Assembly (NCBI RefSeq): GCF_001426565.1
Contig: NZ_LMFA01000002.1
Coordinates: 1 to 64,000 of the forward strand
Length of the DNA: 64,000 nt
Origin: Rhizobium sp. Root482
Lineage (GTDB): Bacteria; Pseudomonadota; Alphaproteobacteria; Rhizobiales; Rhizobiaceae
Direction of reading: 5' to 3'
Shown here: piece by piece, positions 24,698-35,441 of the stretch
How positions within the stretch are numbered: position 1 is the stretch's first letter
How the letters are laid out: each line of letters begins with the position of its first letter
Made by a program: the position numbers and the translations under genes
Notes under the pieces: generated by a model
What the model was told of the DNA's origin: nothing
Database searches by the model: none
Seen by the model: the letters and a program-made list of their open reading frames with translations, nothing else

Positions 24698-27600
24698 ATG
24701 CCCGCAAAACTGTACCCCTTTATCGACATCGCCGTTCATGAGCGGGTCCGGGCGCATTTTGCCAGGGGCGATGCGGCCGTCCTGTTTTCACCGGACATGG
24801 GCCAGGTTCTGTGGGCGAACGGTGAAGGTGCCCTGCTGTTCGGTTTGCCGTCCATCTATGATTTCATCGATGGCGGCGCCAATCGCAGCGATGCCGCCTA
24901 TCGCCAGCTGGACGCCGCCGCCCGCCAATTGGAGCGCACCGGCGACCGGCGGTCGTTCCTGATGCGCGTCGCTGCAGGCTTCCAGCGCGTTCCGGTCAAT
25001 GCGTCGGTGGAGATGATCGCCGTCAGGCCCGGCGAAACGGCGATCCTGTTCGCCGCCCCCCGGCCCGGCAAGCCGCTTGCCGTTAAAGATATCGCGGCCA
25101 GGATGATTTCCGGCTTCGATGATCCGGACACCCATATGGCCGTGCTCGACGGCGAAGGCAGCGTTCTTGCCGCCTCGCCCGACTTTTCCCATCTTGCCAT
25201 GACGCCGCAGACCTGCCGGGCGCTGGTGGCGGCCGCCGGTCGCGACAGCGACTGGCTGGTCAAGCGGCCGGTCCCCACCGGCAAGGGCCATCTGCCGGCA
25301 GCCATCGGCAAATTGTCGGATGATCCCGCCCTCTATCTTCTGTTTGCGGTGGAAACCATTTTGGGCAATCTCGATCCCGGCGAAGATTTCCACGACGAGA
25401 CGGAAACAGATCCAGGGAAGAACAGTGTCGCTGCCGGCGCGGATATCGCCTCGCCCGCGTCGTCATCGGCGCTGCCCGGCGCGATGATCGACGAGATCGC
25501 GCGGATCGAGGATATTGCAGCGGATGGCGACGATTTCGTCGCGCCTTCGCACGAGGCAGAGATAAAGGATGGCGGTCCGCCGGTTGAAGACATCGGTCCC
25601 GGTGCCGAGGCGGATGTAACTGCCCCGGATGCGGCCATGTCAGGCGAGATTCCCACAGGTTCGGCGGCATTTGAAGAGCCCTCGATCGAAGAGACAAGCG
25701 TCGCACCGGCTGAGGCGGATGAGGACGAAACACCGCCGGCCGCGCTGGTCGAAACCATCGGCGATGCCGCAGACGGCAATGGAGCTGCTATCGCACCGGC
25801 AGGCGAACCGGCCCTTGAAATATCCGGGGACGCGACGGACATCCGTCCTGTTGATACTCCGGCCGAAACGTCGGAGATGCCGCAGACCTCGGCGGATGAT
25901 GAAACCGCGCCGACCGAAGCGGCTCCGGGCGGTACGAATGACGCAAGCCCGAGCAACGAAACAGGTGACGAAGGCAGCGAGATCGCGGCGCGTCTCGACG
26001 ACGAGGCATCGCTGGACGCATCCGCGCGGGCGGATGATGGCAATGACAGACAGGCCTTCGTTTTCGATCCCGATAGCCGCGCCGTGCGCTTCGTCTGGAA
26101 GATCGATGCCGATGGCCGGTTCAGCGAGATTTCCGATGAATTCGCAACCGCCGTCGGCCCGCGCTCCGCCGATGTTACCGGCCATGGATTTGCAGAACTT
26201 GCCAGGCGCTACCGCCTCGATCCCGACAATACGATCGGCGACCTCCTGCAACGCCGCGACACCTGGTCGGGAAAGACGATCCTGTGGCCTGTGGAAGGCA
26301 CCAGCCTGCGGGTTCCCGTCGATCTTGCGGCCCTTCCGACCTATTCGCGCAACCGCGAATTCGATGGTTTTCGCGGCTTCGGCATCGTGCGGGTCGCGGA
26401 TGCGGTCGAAGACGCGCAGGCAACCGGGCTGACACTCGGCACGACGGCGGATGCAACGACGATAGGCGAATCGACGCGCGAATATGCGGATGCCTCATCC
26501 GGGCCCGCGGAGCCGGACGCTTCCCCAAGCGAGATCGCGACGGCCTCCGACCCGACGGAACAGAGATCGCCGACGGCGGCGGCAGATGACGAAACGGCCG
26601 GCGATATCGACGCCGAGACGGTGGACGGTGCCCCTTCCGAGAACACGCTTGCTTCCGGGCAGGAAGACGCCCGAGGCGACGAGGCCGATCTTTTCGCGGA
26701 CCTCGAAGACGGGTCGGTGCAAGAGGACACTGAAGACGGGCAGACTCTCGCCGGCGACGAACCGGAGGATCCCTTCCGGGGCGAACGACCGGCCTTGAAA
26801 ATTGTGGAGACAAAGGGACGGCGCGCCTCCGACAAGGTCATCCAGCTCGATAATCACCGGCCGCAAGGCGGAGAGACGCTGACACGCAGCGAACAGGCGG
26901 CATTCCGCGAGATCGCCCGGCAGCTCGGAGACACGTTCGGCAAGCGCCCTAACGAGGATCTTGCCGCGCCGGACGAACCGCCGGAGACTATTGCGGAAGA
27001 CGAAGCACAGGCATTCGAAGCGGCGGACAAGGATCATTTCGAAGGGCTGGAAGAGGTTCTCGAGCCCGCGTCTGATATCGCCGCAGAACAGGTGGCACCG
27101 CAGGCGCCAGCCGCCCTCGTGCCGGCGCGCACCAGCGGCAACAGCAGCCTGACGCCGGAATTTCTCGACAATCTGCCGGTTGCCCTTCTGGTGCACAGCG
27201 GCGATGACCTGTTCCACGCCAATTCCGAATTTCTGGCGCTCACCGGCTATGGCGACCTTGAGGCGCTGCGGCAGGAAGGCGGCATAGACGCGCTTTTCGC
27301 CGGCGACGAGGACGGGCTTCCCGACCTACCGGACGGCACGATGATGGTGATCCGCAGCGACGGCCATCTCGTGTCGGTGTCGGCGCGGCTGCAATCGATC
27401 CGCTGGGAGGACAAGAACGCCCTGATGATGGCACTTACCGCGCTGCACGCGCCGGCAGAGGCCGAGGACCAACCGACCGATCCGGTGGAGGAAGACGATA
27501 CCGCGTCGGCGGTCGAGGCCCTGCGGATGGAGACGGAGGAGCTTCATTCCATCCTCGAAACGGCGACCGACGGTGTCGTCGTCGTTGGAGCGGAAGGCGA

Positions 27601-28639
27601 GATCCGTTCCGTCAACCGCTCGGCAAGCGCCCTGTTCAACTATGACGACGGAGAAATTCGCGGCCGGCCCTTTGCCATGCTGTTTGCCCACGAAAGCCAG
27701 AAGGCGGTGCTCGATTATCTCGCCGGTCTTTCCGGCCATGGCGTTGCCAGCGTGCTGAACGATGGCCGCGAAGTGATCGGTCGCGAGGCCTCCGGCGGCT
27801 TCATTCCTCTGTTCATGACCATGGGCCGGCTTTCCTCCTCGAACGGCTATTGCGCCGTCATCCGCGATGTCACCCAGTGGAAGCGCACGGAAGAGGAACT
27901 GCGCAATGCCAAGCGGGCGGCGGAAACGGCAAATGCCCACAAGAGCGATTTCCTTGCCCGGGTGAGCCATGAAATCCGCACCCCCCTGAATGCCATCATC
28001 GGCTTTTCCGACATGATGGCGAGCGAGCATTTCGGCCCGATCGGCAATCCCCGTTATGTCGAATATGCGGGCGATATCGGCCGCTCCGGCCGCCATGTCC
28101 TCGACATCGTCAACGATTTGCTCGACATATCGAAGATCGAAGCCGGCGAAATGGACCTGGAATTCACCGCCGTCGAGATCAACGATGCCGTATCCGAGGC
28201 CGTGTCGCTGATCCAGCCGCAGGCCAACAGCCAGCGCGTCATCATCCGCACCTCGCTTTCCACTGCCGTGCCGAGCGTGGTTGCCGACAACCGGTCGATC
28301 AAGCAGATCGCTCTCAATATCCTCTCGAATGCCATCCGGTTTACCCCTTCCGGTGGCCAGATCGTCGTCTCCACGGCCTATGAAGCTAATGGCAGCGTCA
28401 TCCTGCGCATTCGCGACACCGGCGTCGGCATGACCCGGACCGAGCTTGAGCAGGCGATGAAACCCTTCCGACAGGTAACCACGGGTGCGCGCAAGCGCGG
28501 CGACGGTACCGGCCTCGGCCTGCCCCTGACCAAGGCGATGGCGGAGGCGAACAGGGCGCAGTTCTCGATCAATTCGGCCCCCAACGAAGGCACGCTGGTG
28601 GAAATTTCCTTCCCGTCACAGCGAGTGCTGGCCAATTGA
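24698..28639 (+). CDS. cbrA: CbrA-like soluble PAS-domain sensor histidine kinase
   Basis: The start ATG 24698 (MPAKLYPFIDIAVHERVRAH) gives about 1313 residues with no membrane segment. A conserved N-terminal region precedes an acidic Ala/Asp/Glu/Pro-rich linker (about 235-450) and a second such linker (about 580-795). Two PAS-like domains follow (near 820 and 945). Then come the H-box HEIRTPLNAIIGF near 1090, N-box NILSNAIRFTP near 1206, and G-boxes DTGVGM and GDGTGLGLPL. This architecture and the phasin/acsA2 context match Sinorhizobium CbrA, which controls DivK phosphorylation, cell cycle and envelope. The acidic linkers are unusually long. Confidence 0.8.
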   Translation: MPAKLYPFIDIAVHERVRAHFARGDAAVLFSPDMGQVLWANGEGALLFGLPSIYDFIDGGANRSDAAYRQLDAAARQLERTGDRRSFLMRVAAGFQRVPVNASVEMIAVRPGETAILFAAPRPGKPLAVKDIAARMISGFDDPDTHMAVLDGEGSVLAASPDFSHLAMTPQTCRALVAAAGRDSDWLVKRPVPTGKGHLPAAIGKLSDDPALYLLFAVETILGNLDPGEDFHDETETDPGKNSVAAGADIASPASSSALPGAMIDEIARIEDIAADGDDFVAPSHEAEIKDGGPPVEDIGPGAEADVTAPDAAMSGEIPTGSAAFEEPSIEETSVAPAEADEDETPPAALVETIGDAADGNGAAIAPAGEPALEISGDATDIRPVDTPAETSEMPQTSADDETAPTEAAPGGTNDASPSNETGDEGSEIAARLDDEASLDASARADDGNDRQAFVFDPDSRAVRFVWKIDADGRFSEISDEFATAVGPRSADVTGHGFAELARRYRLDPDNTIGDLLQRRDTWSGKTILWPVEGTSLRVPVDLAALPTYSRNREFDGFRGFGIVRVADAVEDAQATGLTLGTTADATTIGESTREYADASSGPAEPDASPSEIATASDPTEQRSPTAAADDETAGDIDAETVDGAPSENTLASGQEDARGDEADLFADLEDGSVQEDTEDGQTLAGDEPEDPFRGERPALKIVETKGRRASDKVIQLDNHRPQGGETLTRSEQAAFREIARQLGDTFGKRPNEDLAAPDEPPETIAEDEAQAFEAADKDHFEGLEEVLEPASDIAAEQVAPQAPAALVPARTSGNSSLTPEFLDNLPVALLVHSGDDLFHANSEFLALTGYGDLEALRQEGGIDALFAGDEDGLPDLPDGTMMVIRSDGHLVSVSARLQSIRWEDKNALMMALTALHAPAEAEDQPTDPVEEDDTASAVEALRMETEELHSILETATDGVVVVGAEGEIRSVNRSASALFNYDDGEIRGRPFAMLFAHESQKAVLDYLAGLSGHGVASVLNDGREVIGREASGGFIPLFMTMGRLSSSNGYCAVIRDVTQWKRTEEELRNAKRAAETANAHKSDFLARVSHEIRTPLNAIIGFSDMMASEHFGPIGNPRYVEYAGDIGRSGRHVLDIVNDLLDISKIEAGEMDLEFTAVEINDAVSEAVSLIQPQANSQRVIIRTSLSTAVPSVVADNRSIKQIALNILSNAIRFTPSGGQIVVSTAYEANGSVILRIRDTGVGMTRTELEQAMKPFRQVTTGARKRGDGTGLGLPLTKAMAEANRAQFSINSAPNEGTLVEISFPSQRVLAN

Positions 28640-28667
28640 GCCGACGCACCATCTGCGAAAAGCGGAC

Positions 28668-28694
28668 AAAAAAAGAGGCAGCCAAGGCTGCCTC
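28668..28694 (-). terminator. Hairpin between convergent cbrA and acsA2
   Basis: GAGGCAGCC and GGCTGCCTC form a perfect 9-bp stem with a two-base loop at 28675-28694. Seven A lie to its left, so on the minus strand the stem is followed by T7, an intrinsic terminator for the leftward gene. It probably also stops cbrA transcripts less efficiently. Confidence 0.8.
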
Positions 28695-28922
28695 GATAAT
28701 TGAATGCTAAACAGATGCTCGAGAAGTAGTGACATCATGTCGGCGAAACGGCATCTCTGCCGCAGAACCACCCTACACATCGGCTGGCCTCAAGTTGAGA
28801 TCAACATGCGCTGCCATTCGTAAACGAAACCTTACCGCAGACCCCTCAAATTTTAGGCATTGACGGTAATGGCGTGAGCTTTGGTTAATCCGGGCGGCCG
28901 GAAATCCTTAACGCCGGCCGCA

Positions 28923-30875
<1,953 letters not shown>

Positions 30876-31025
30876 GTTTATCCTCCGCTCCCAATTCCGC
30901 TTCTATATCATGCTGCGACGCGAGATAAACAGCGCGGATCAGCGATCCTGCCGCATTGCAATTCCCGGCCGGCCACCGCCATCGTCAGGCAGGCCTGCCG
31001 ACGATGATCGGTGACGGGCTGTTGA

Positions 31026-31841
31026 TCAGTGGGCGAAGGCCGCCTGCTCGTCTTTCACGCGCTGGAGTTCGCGCCGGCGCGAGACGACCGACGCAATCAG
31101 CACGCCGAGGGCGACGATGCCGATCAGGATGGTGCAGACGGCATTGATTTCCGGGGTGACGCCAAGGCGCACCTGGCTGTAGATCCGCATCGGCAGGGTC
31201 GTTGCACCAGGCCCCGAGGTGAAGTTCGAGATCACCAGGTCATCCAGCGACAGCGTGAAGGCAAGCACCCAGCCAGAGAAAACGGCGGGCGCGATGACCG
31301 GCAGCGTGACCTGCAGGAAGGTGGCGACCGGGGTCGCGCCCAGATCCATCGCCGCCTCCTCAATCGAGCGATCAAAGCTCAGAAGGCGGGACTGGACGAC
31401 GACGGCGACGAAACACATGGTGAAGGTGATATGGGCAAGCGTCAGCGTCCAGAAACCGCGGTCGAAACCGATGGCGACGAACAGCAGGAGCAGCGAGAGG
31501 CCGGTGATCACCTCCGGCATGACCAAGGGCGCGTAGATCATGCCGGAAAACAGCATGCGGCCGCGAAAGCGCGTGTAACGCGTCATGGCGAGCGCCGCCA
31601 AGGTGCCGAGCACGGTGGCGATCGTCGCCGAGATCAGGCCGACGCGCACCGTCACCCAGGCGGCATCGAGAAGCGCCTGGTTATGGAAAAGCTGGACATA
31701 CCATTTGGTCGAGAACCCGGCCCAGACGGTGACGAGCTTGGATTCGTTGAACGAAAAGATGACCAACAGCACGATCGGCAGATAGAGAAAGGCGAAGCCG
31801 AAGACGATCGAGGCGATGTTGAAGCGGGACCATCTGACCAT
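31026..31841 (-). CDS. potI: Polyamine ABC transporter permease (PotI type)
   Basis: The start is placed at ATG 31841 (MVRWSRFNIASIVFGFAFLY), two bases after the potH stop; a longer frame is a shadow of potH. The 271-residue inner-membrane protein has six membrane segments. The EAA loop (EEAAMDLGATPVATFLQVTLP) contacts the ATPase. It is the last gene of potFGHI. The two permeases form the translocation path for putrescine or related polyamines. Confidence 0.92.
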   Translation of the reverse strand: MVRWSRFNIASIVFGFAFLYLPIVLLVIFSFNESKLVTVWAGFSTKWYVQLFHNQALLDAAWVTVRVGLISATIATVLGTLAALAMTRYTRFRGRMLFSGMIYAPLVMPEVITGLSLLLLFVAIGFDRGFWTLTLAHITFTMCFVAVVVQSRLLSFDRSIEEAAMDLGATPVATFLQVTLPVIAPAVFSGWVLAFTLSLDDLVISNFTSGPGATTLPMRIYSQVRLGVTPEINAVCTILIGIVALGVLIASVVSRRRELQRVKDEQAAFAH

Positions 31842-31843
31842 GA

Positions 31844-32755
31844 TTATCGCCCCTCGCCGTCGGCCTTGGCCTGCGCATGCTGAAAGAACATGATCGGCAC
31901 GACCAGGATAAGGAGGAGAATGGTCGCCACCGCCGCCGAGACCGGCCAGTCGCGATTGGCGTTGAATTCGTTCCACAGCGTCTTGCCGATCATCAGCGTT
32001 TCCGATCCGCCGAGCAGATCCGGAATGACGAATTCGCCGACGGCCGGAATGAAGACCAGCATGCAGCCGGCGATCACGCCGGGCATGGACAGCGGAAAGG
32101 TGATGCGCCAGAAGGCCCGGATCGGCGTGCAGCCGAGATCCTGGGCCGCCTCGGTCAGGCTGAGATCCATCTTTTCGAGCGAGGAATAGATCGGCAGCAC
32201 CATGAAGGGAAGATAGGAATAGACGATGCCGATATAGATCGCCCAATTGGTATTAAGGATGATCAGCGGCTCGTCGATCAGGCCCAGCGTCATCAGCAAC
32301 TGATTGAGGAGCCCTTCCGGTTTCAGGATGGCGATCCAGGCGTAGACGCGGATCAGGAAGCTCGTCCAGAACGGCAGGATGACGAGCATCAAAAGCGTCG
32401 GACGGATGGTGCTCGGTGCCTTTGCCATGCCGTAGGCGACGGGATAGGCGATCAACAGGCAGACGACTGTCGAGATGACGGCGATCTTCAGACTGGAGAT
32501 ATAGGCATTCATATAGAGCGCATCGCCTGCCAGAAAAACATAGTTGGCGAAGGAGAACTGGCCGATCTTCTCCCCTATGCCGGAGATCCCGTCGGCAAAG
32601 TTGAAGGCCGGCAGATAGGGCGGCATCGCGATGGCGGTTTCCGATAGCGATATCCGCAGAACGATGAAAAAAGGTGCCAGGAAGAAGATCGTTAGCCAGG
32701 CATAGGGGATGATGATCACCAGCCGGTTGAACAGAGCCGATCCGAGTTTCGTCAT
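31844..32755 (-). CDS. potH: Polyamine ABC transporter permease (PotH type)
   Basis: This 303-residue permease starts at ATG 32755 (MTKLGSALFNRLVIIIPYAW), five bases after the potG stop. It has six membrane segments and the EAA loop TEAAQDLGCTPIRAFWRITF. It pairs with PotI in the inner membrane. Tight spacing in the potFGHI operon indicates co-transcription. A TTG nine bases upstream is an alternative start. Confidence 0.92.
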   Translation of the reverse strand: MTKLGSALFNRLVIIIPYAWLTIFFLAPFFIVLRISLSETAIAMPPYLPAFNFADGISGIGEKIGQFSFANYVFLAGDALYMNAYISSLKIAVISTVVCLLIAYPVAYGMAKAPSTIRPTLLMLVILPFWTSFLIRVYAWIAILKPEGLLNQLLMTLGLIDEPLIILNTNWAIYIGIVYSYLPFMVLPIYSSLEKMDLSLTEAAQDLGCTPIRAFWRITFPLSMPGVIAGCMLVFIPAVGEFVIPDLLGGSETLMIGKTLWNEFNANRDWPVSAAVATILLLILVVPIMFFQHAQAKADGEGR

Positions 32756-32760
32756 GGGCC

Positions 32761-33903
32761 TCAATCCTTCAGCACGACGCCGGCATTTTCATCGAAGGAG
32801 ATCCAGACTTCCTGATCGTAGCCGATCGGGTCCTCGACGGCGCGCACGGCGTTCAGCGAAGACGCTTTTACTACCTTGCCGCTCTTCAGCTTGACATGGA
32901 AAACCGTCATATCGCCGAGATAGCCGATATCCCAGATTTCGCCCTGCGCGGCATTCAGCGGCACGCCGGCCGGCTGGTCGCGGCTGACGCGGATCTTTTC
33001 CGGCCTGACGGCGAACCCGGCCTTTGCCCCCGGTGCCGGCTGCTCGGCCGAAACGACGCGCACCGCAAATCCGGCTTCGGTTTCGATCTGCACCCTGCCA
33101 TTGTCGGCTGAAGAGACGGTCCCGTCGAATATATTCACGTCACCGATGAAATCGGCGACGAAGCGCGAATTAGGCGCCTCGTAGATTTCCGCCGGCGTCG
33201 CCACCTGCACGACCTTGCCATGCGCCATGACGGCGATGCGGTCGGCCATGGTCATCGCCTCTTCCTGGTCATGGGTGACGACCACGAATGTCAGGCCCAG
33301 TTGCTGCTGCAGGTCCATCAGTTCGAACTGGGTTTCCTCGCGCAGCTTCTTGTCGAGCGCGCCGAGCGGCTCATCGAGCAGAAGCACCTTCGGCCGCTTG
33401 GCAAGCGAGCGGGCGAGCGCGACGCGCTGGCGCTGGCCGCCGGACAGCTGGTGCGGCTTGCGCTTGGCGAATTTGTCGAGTTTCACCAGTTTCAGCATCT
33501 GCTCGACGCGCGCGGCAATATCGGCCTTGGGCATGCCGTCCTGCTTGAGCCCGAATGCGATGTTCTTCTCCACCGTCATATGCGGAAACAGCGCATAGGA
33601 CTGGAACATCATGTTGACCGGCCGCCGGTAGGGCGGGATGCCGGCAAGGCTTTGCCCGTCGAGGATGATCTCGCCCGAGGTCGGCTGTTCGAAGCCCGCC
33701 AGCATGCGCAGAAGCGTGGACTTGCCGCAGCCCGAGGCGCCGAGCAGGGCGAAGAATTCACGCGGATAGATATTCAGCGAGAGATCATCGACGGCGACGA
33801 AATCACCGAATCTCTTGGTGACGTTGCGAAAGACGATGAACGGTACGGATGTGGGATCTGCCCAGGGGGCAAAGGAACGCCGGATACTGCCAAGTGACTT
33901 CAT
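32761..33903 (-). CDS. potG: Polyamine ABC transporter ATP-binding protein (PotG type)
   Basis: This 380-residue ATPase starts at ATG 33903 (MKSLGSIRRSFAPWADPTSV). It shows Walker A GASGCGKST, signature [15 protein letters not shown], Walker B LLLDEPLGALD and the switch histidine in VVTHDQEEAMTMADRIAVM. A C-terminal TOBE domain follows (VRPEKIRVSRDQPAGVPL). It energises putrescine-type polyamine uptake with PotH and PotI. A hairpin separates it from potF, probably reducing its expression relative to the binding protein. Confidence 0.93.
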   Translation of the reverse strand: MKSLGSIRRSFAPWADPTSVPFIVFRNVTKRFGDFVAVDDLSLNIYPREFFALLGASGCGKSTLLRMLAGFEQPTSGEIILDGQSLAGIPPYRRPVNMMFQSYALFPHMTVEKNIAFGLKQDGMPKADIAARVEQMLKLVKLDKFAKRKPHQLSGGQRQRVALARSLAKRPKVLLLDEPLGALDKKLREETQFELMDLQQQLGLTFVVVTHDQEEAMTMADRIAVMAHGKVVQVATPAEIYEAPNSRFVADFIGDVNIFDGTVSSADNGRVQIETEAGFAVRVVSAEQPAPGAKAGFAVRPEKIRVSRDQPAGVPLNAAQGEIWDIGYLGDMTVFHVKLKSGKVVKASSLNAVRAVEDPIGYDQEVWISFDENAGVVLKD

Positions 33904-33962
33904 CGTCTCACCCCGAATGACACGCAAACCGCCGGTCCTTTCCAGTGCCGGTGGTCAAAAGA

Positions 33963-33997
33963 GAATTGCCCGGATTTTCTTGATCTCCGGGCAATTC
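33963..33997 (-). terminator. Intra-operon hairpin between potF and potG
   Basis: GAATTGCCCGGA (33963-33974) and TCCGGGCAATTC (33986-33997) form a perfect 12-bp stem with an 11-base loop, followed on the minus strand by CTCTTTTG. It lies right after the potF stop. Such hairpins after binding-protein genes usually protect the upstream mRNA or partly terminate, so that more binding protein than transporter is made. Confidence 0.75.
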
Positions 33998-34004
33998 CTT
34001 TCAC

Positions 34005-35099
34005 TTACTGGCCGGTCACGACCTTGGTCCACATGCGCGTCAGCACCCGTTGCGATTTCGCGTCAAAGGGCGTCACCGTAAAGAGCTTGGCCATCACCTC
34101 CGCCGGCGGATAGATCGCGGTGTCATCCATGACCTCCTTACTGACGAACTGCTGGGACGCCTTGTTACCGTTGGCATAGAAGACGTAGTCGCTTGCCTTG
34201 GCGATGACTTCCGGCTTCATCATATAGTTGATGAAGGCGTGGGCTTCCTCAAGATGCGGCGCGTCGGCCGGAACGGCCATGACGTCGAACCACATCTGGG
34301 CTCCTGTCGGCGGAATGGAATAATCGACGGAGACGCCGGCCTTCGCCTCGGCTGCACGGTCGCGCGCCTGGAACACGTCACCGGAATACCCGATGGCCAG
34401 GCAAATATCGCCATTGGCAAGCGCGTTGATATATTCGGAGGAATGGAACTTGCGGATGAAGGGGCGAACCTTCATCAGCGCTTCTTCAGCCTTGGCGAGA
34501 TCCTCCGGCGCATGGCTGTCGGGGTTGAGGCCGAGATAGGCCAACACGGACGGTACGACGTCGGTCGGGGAATCGAGAAGGTGAATGCCGCAGTCCTTGA
34601 ATTTGGCCGCGACCTCCGGATTGAACAGCACGTCCCAGGTCGGCTTCTCGTCGGTACCGAGAATTTCCTTCATCTTCTCGACATTGTAGCCGATGCCGGT
34701 CGTGCCCCACATATAGTCGACCGCGTATTCGTTGCCGGGATCGTAGGTCGCCACCCGCGTGGTGATCTCGTCCCACATATGGGTGATGTTCGGCAGCTTC
34801 GACTTGTCGAGCTTCTGGAAGACGCCGGCTGCGATCTGGCGCTGCAGGAAGGTCGCAGTGGGAACGACCACGTCATAGCCGGTGCCGCCGGCAAGCAGCT
34901 TGGTTTCCAGAATCTCGTTGGAATCGAAGACGTCATAGACGACCTTGATGCCGGTCTCCTTGGTGAAATCCTCAAGGATGCTGGCATCGATATAATCGGA
35001 CCAGTTGTAAACGTTAACGACTTTCTCCTGCGCAACGGCAATCGTTGCAGACCCGCTGAGGATCAGCGCTGCAAAGGCGGTGGCAATCTTTCGCGACAT
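34005..35099 (-). CDS. potF: Polyamine-binding periplasmic protein (PotF type)
   Basis: Start ATG 35099 follows GGGGAA. A signal peptide (MSRKIATAFAALILSGSATI, cleaved after AVA) precedes a mature protein with the PotD/PotF pattern: VNVYNWSDYIDASILEDFTK, TYDPGNEYAVDYMWGTTGIG and SGDVFQARDRAAEA. It captures putrescine or related polyamines in the periplasm. It is the first gene of potFGHI. Its promoter is in the 342-base gap to the scfR-like gene. Confidence 0.93.
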   Translation of the reverse strand: MSRKIATAFAALILSGSATIAVAQEKVVNVYNWSDYIDASILEDFTKETGIKVVYDVFDSNEILETKLLAGGTGYDVVVPTATFLQRQIAAGVFQKLDKSKLPNITHMWDEITTRVATYDPGNEYAVDYMWGTTGIGYNVEKMKEILGTDEKPTWDVLFNPEVAAKFKDCGIHLLDSPTDVVPSVLAYLGLNPDSHAPEDLAKAEEALMKVRPFIRKFHSSEYINALANGDICLAIGYSGDVFQARDRAAEAKAGVSVDYSIPPTGAQMWFDVMAVPADAPHLEEAHAFINYMMKPEVIAKASDYVFYANGNKASQQFVSKEVMDDTAIYPPAEVMAKLFTVTPFDAKSQRVLTRMWTKVVTGQ

Positions 35100-35441
35100 G
35101 AAATTCCCCTTTTTATCAGGACGGCCAGGGTGCACCATCGCTGCGCGCCCATCAGCCAAAACCCGTATGCGTTTGGGAAGTTAGGCATGTTTTCCGTCAA
35201 CCACAAGCGCTTTTACGCGATGAAGCGCCAGTGAGCGGGCCAGCACAAATTTACCGATTGCTGCAAAAAGCTGAATCATTTCAGCGCGGCACCTGATCTG
35301 CGTTTTAGCCGCATGGAAAAAAGCCGGCGACGGCGCGGCTCGACGCGCTTCGGTGGCTTTCATTTTTGCTTAACCATGCCGGCGAGGTGTTTTGTCCGTG
35401 TAGAGCCCGCTTCAAGTCGCGGCATCCGGCGGCCGAAACAG
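35100..35441. promoter_or_regulatory. Gap holding the potFGHI promoter
   Basis: This 342-base region lies between the potF start and the stop of the convergent-oriented regulator. It contains no believable gene; short frames here have shadow-like composition. The potFGHI promoter must lie in its left part. I see no clear operator or terminator. Confidence 0.4.

Noticed and set aside
30975..31010. GGCAGGCCTGCC palindrome after potI
   Set aside because: Could form a stem but lacks a T-run, so a terminator is not supported.
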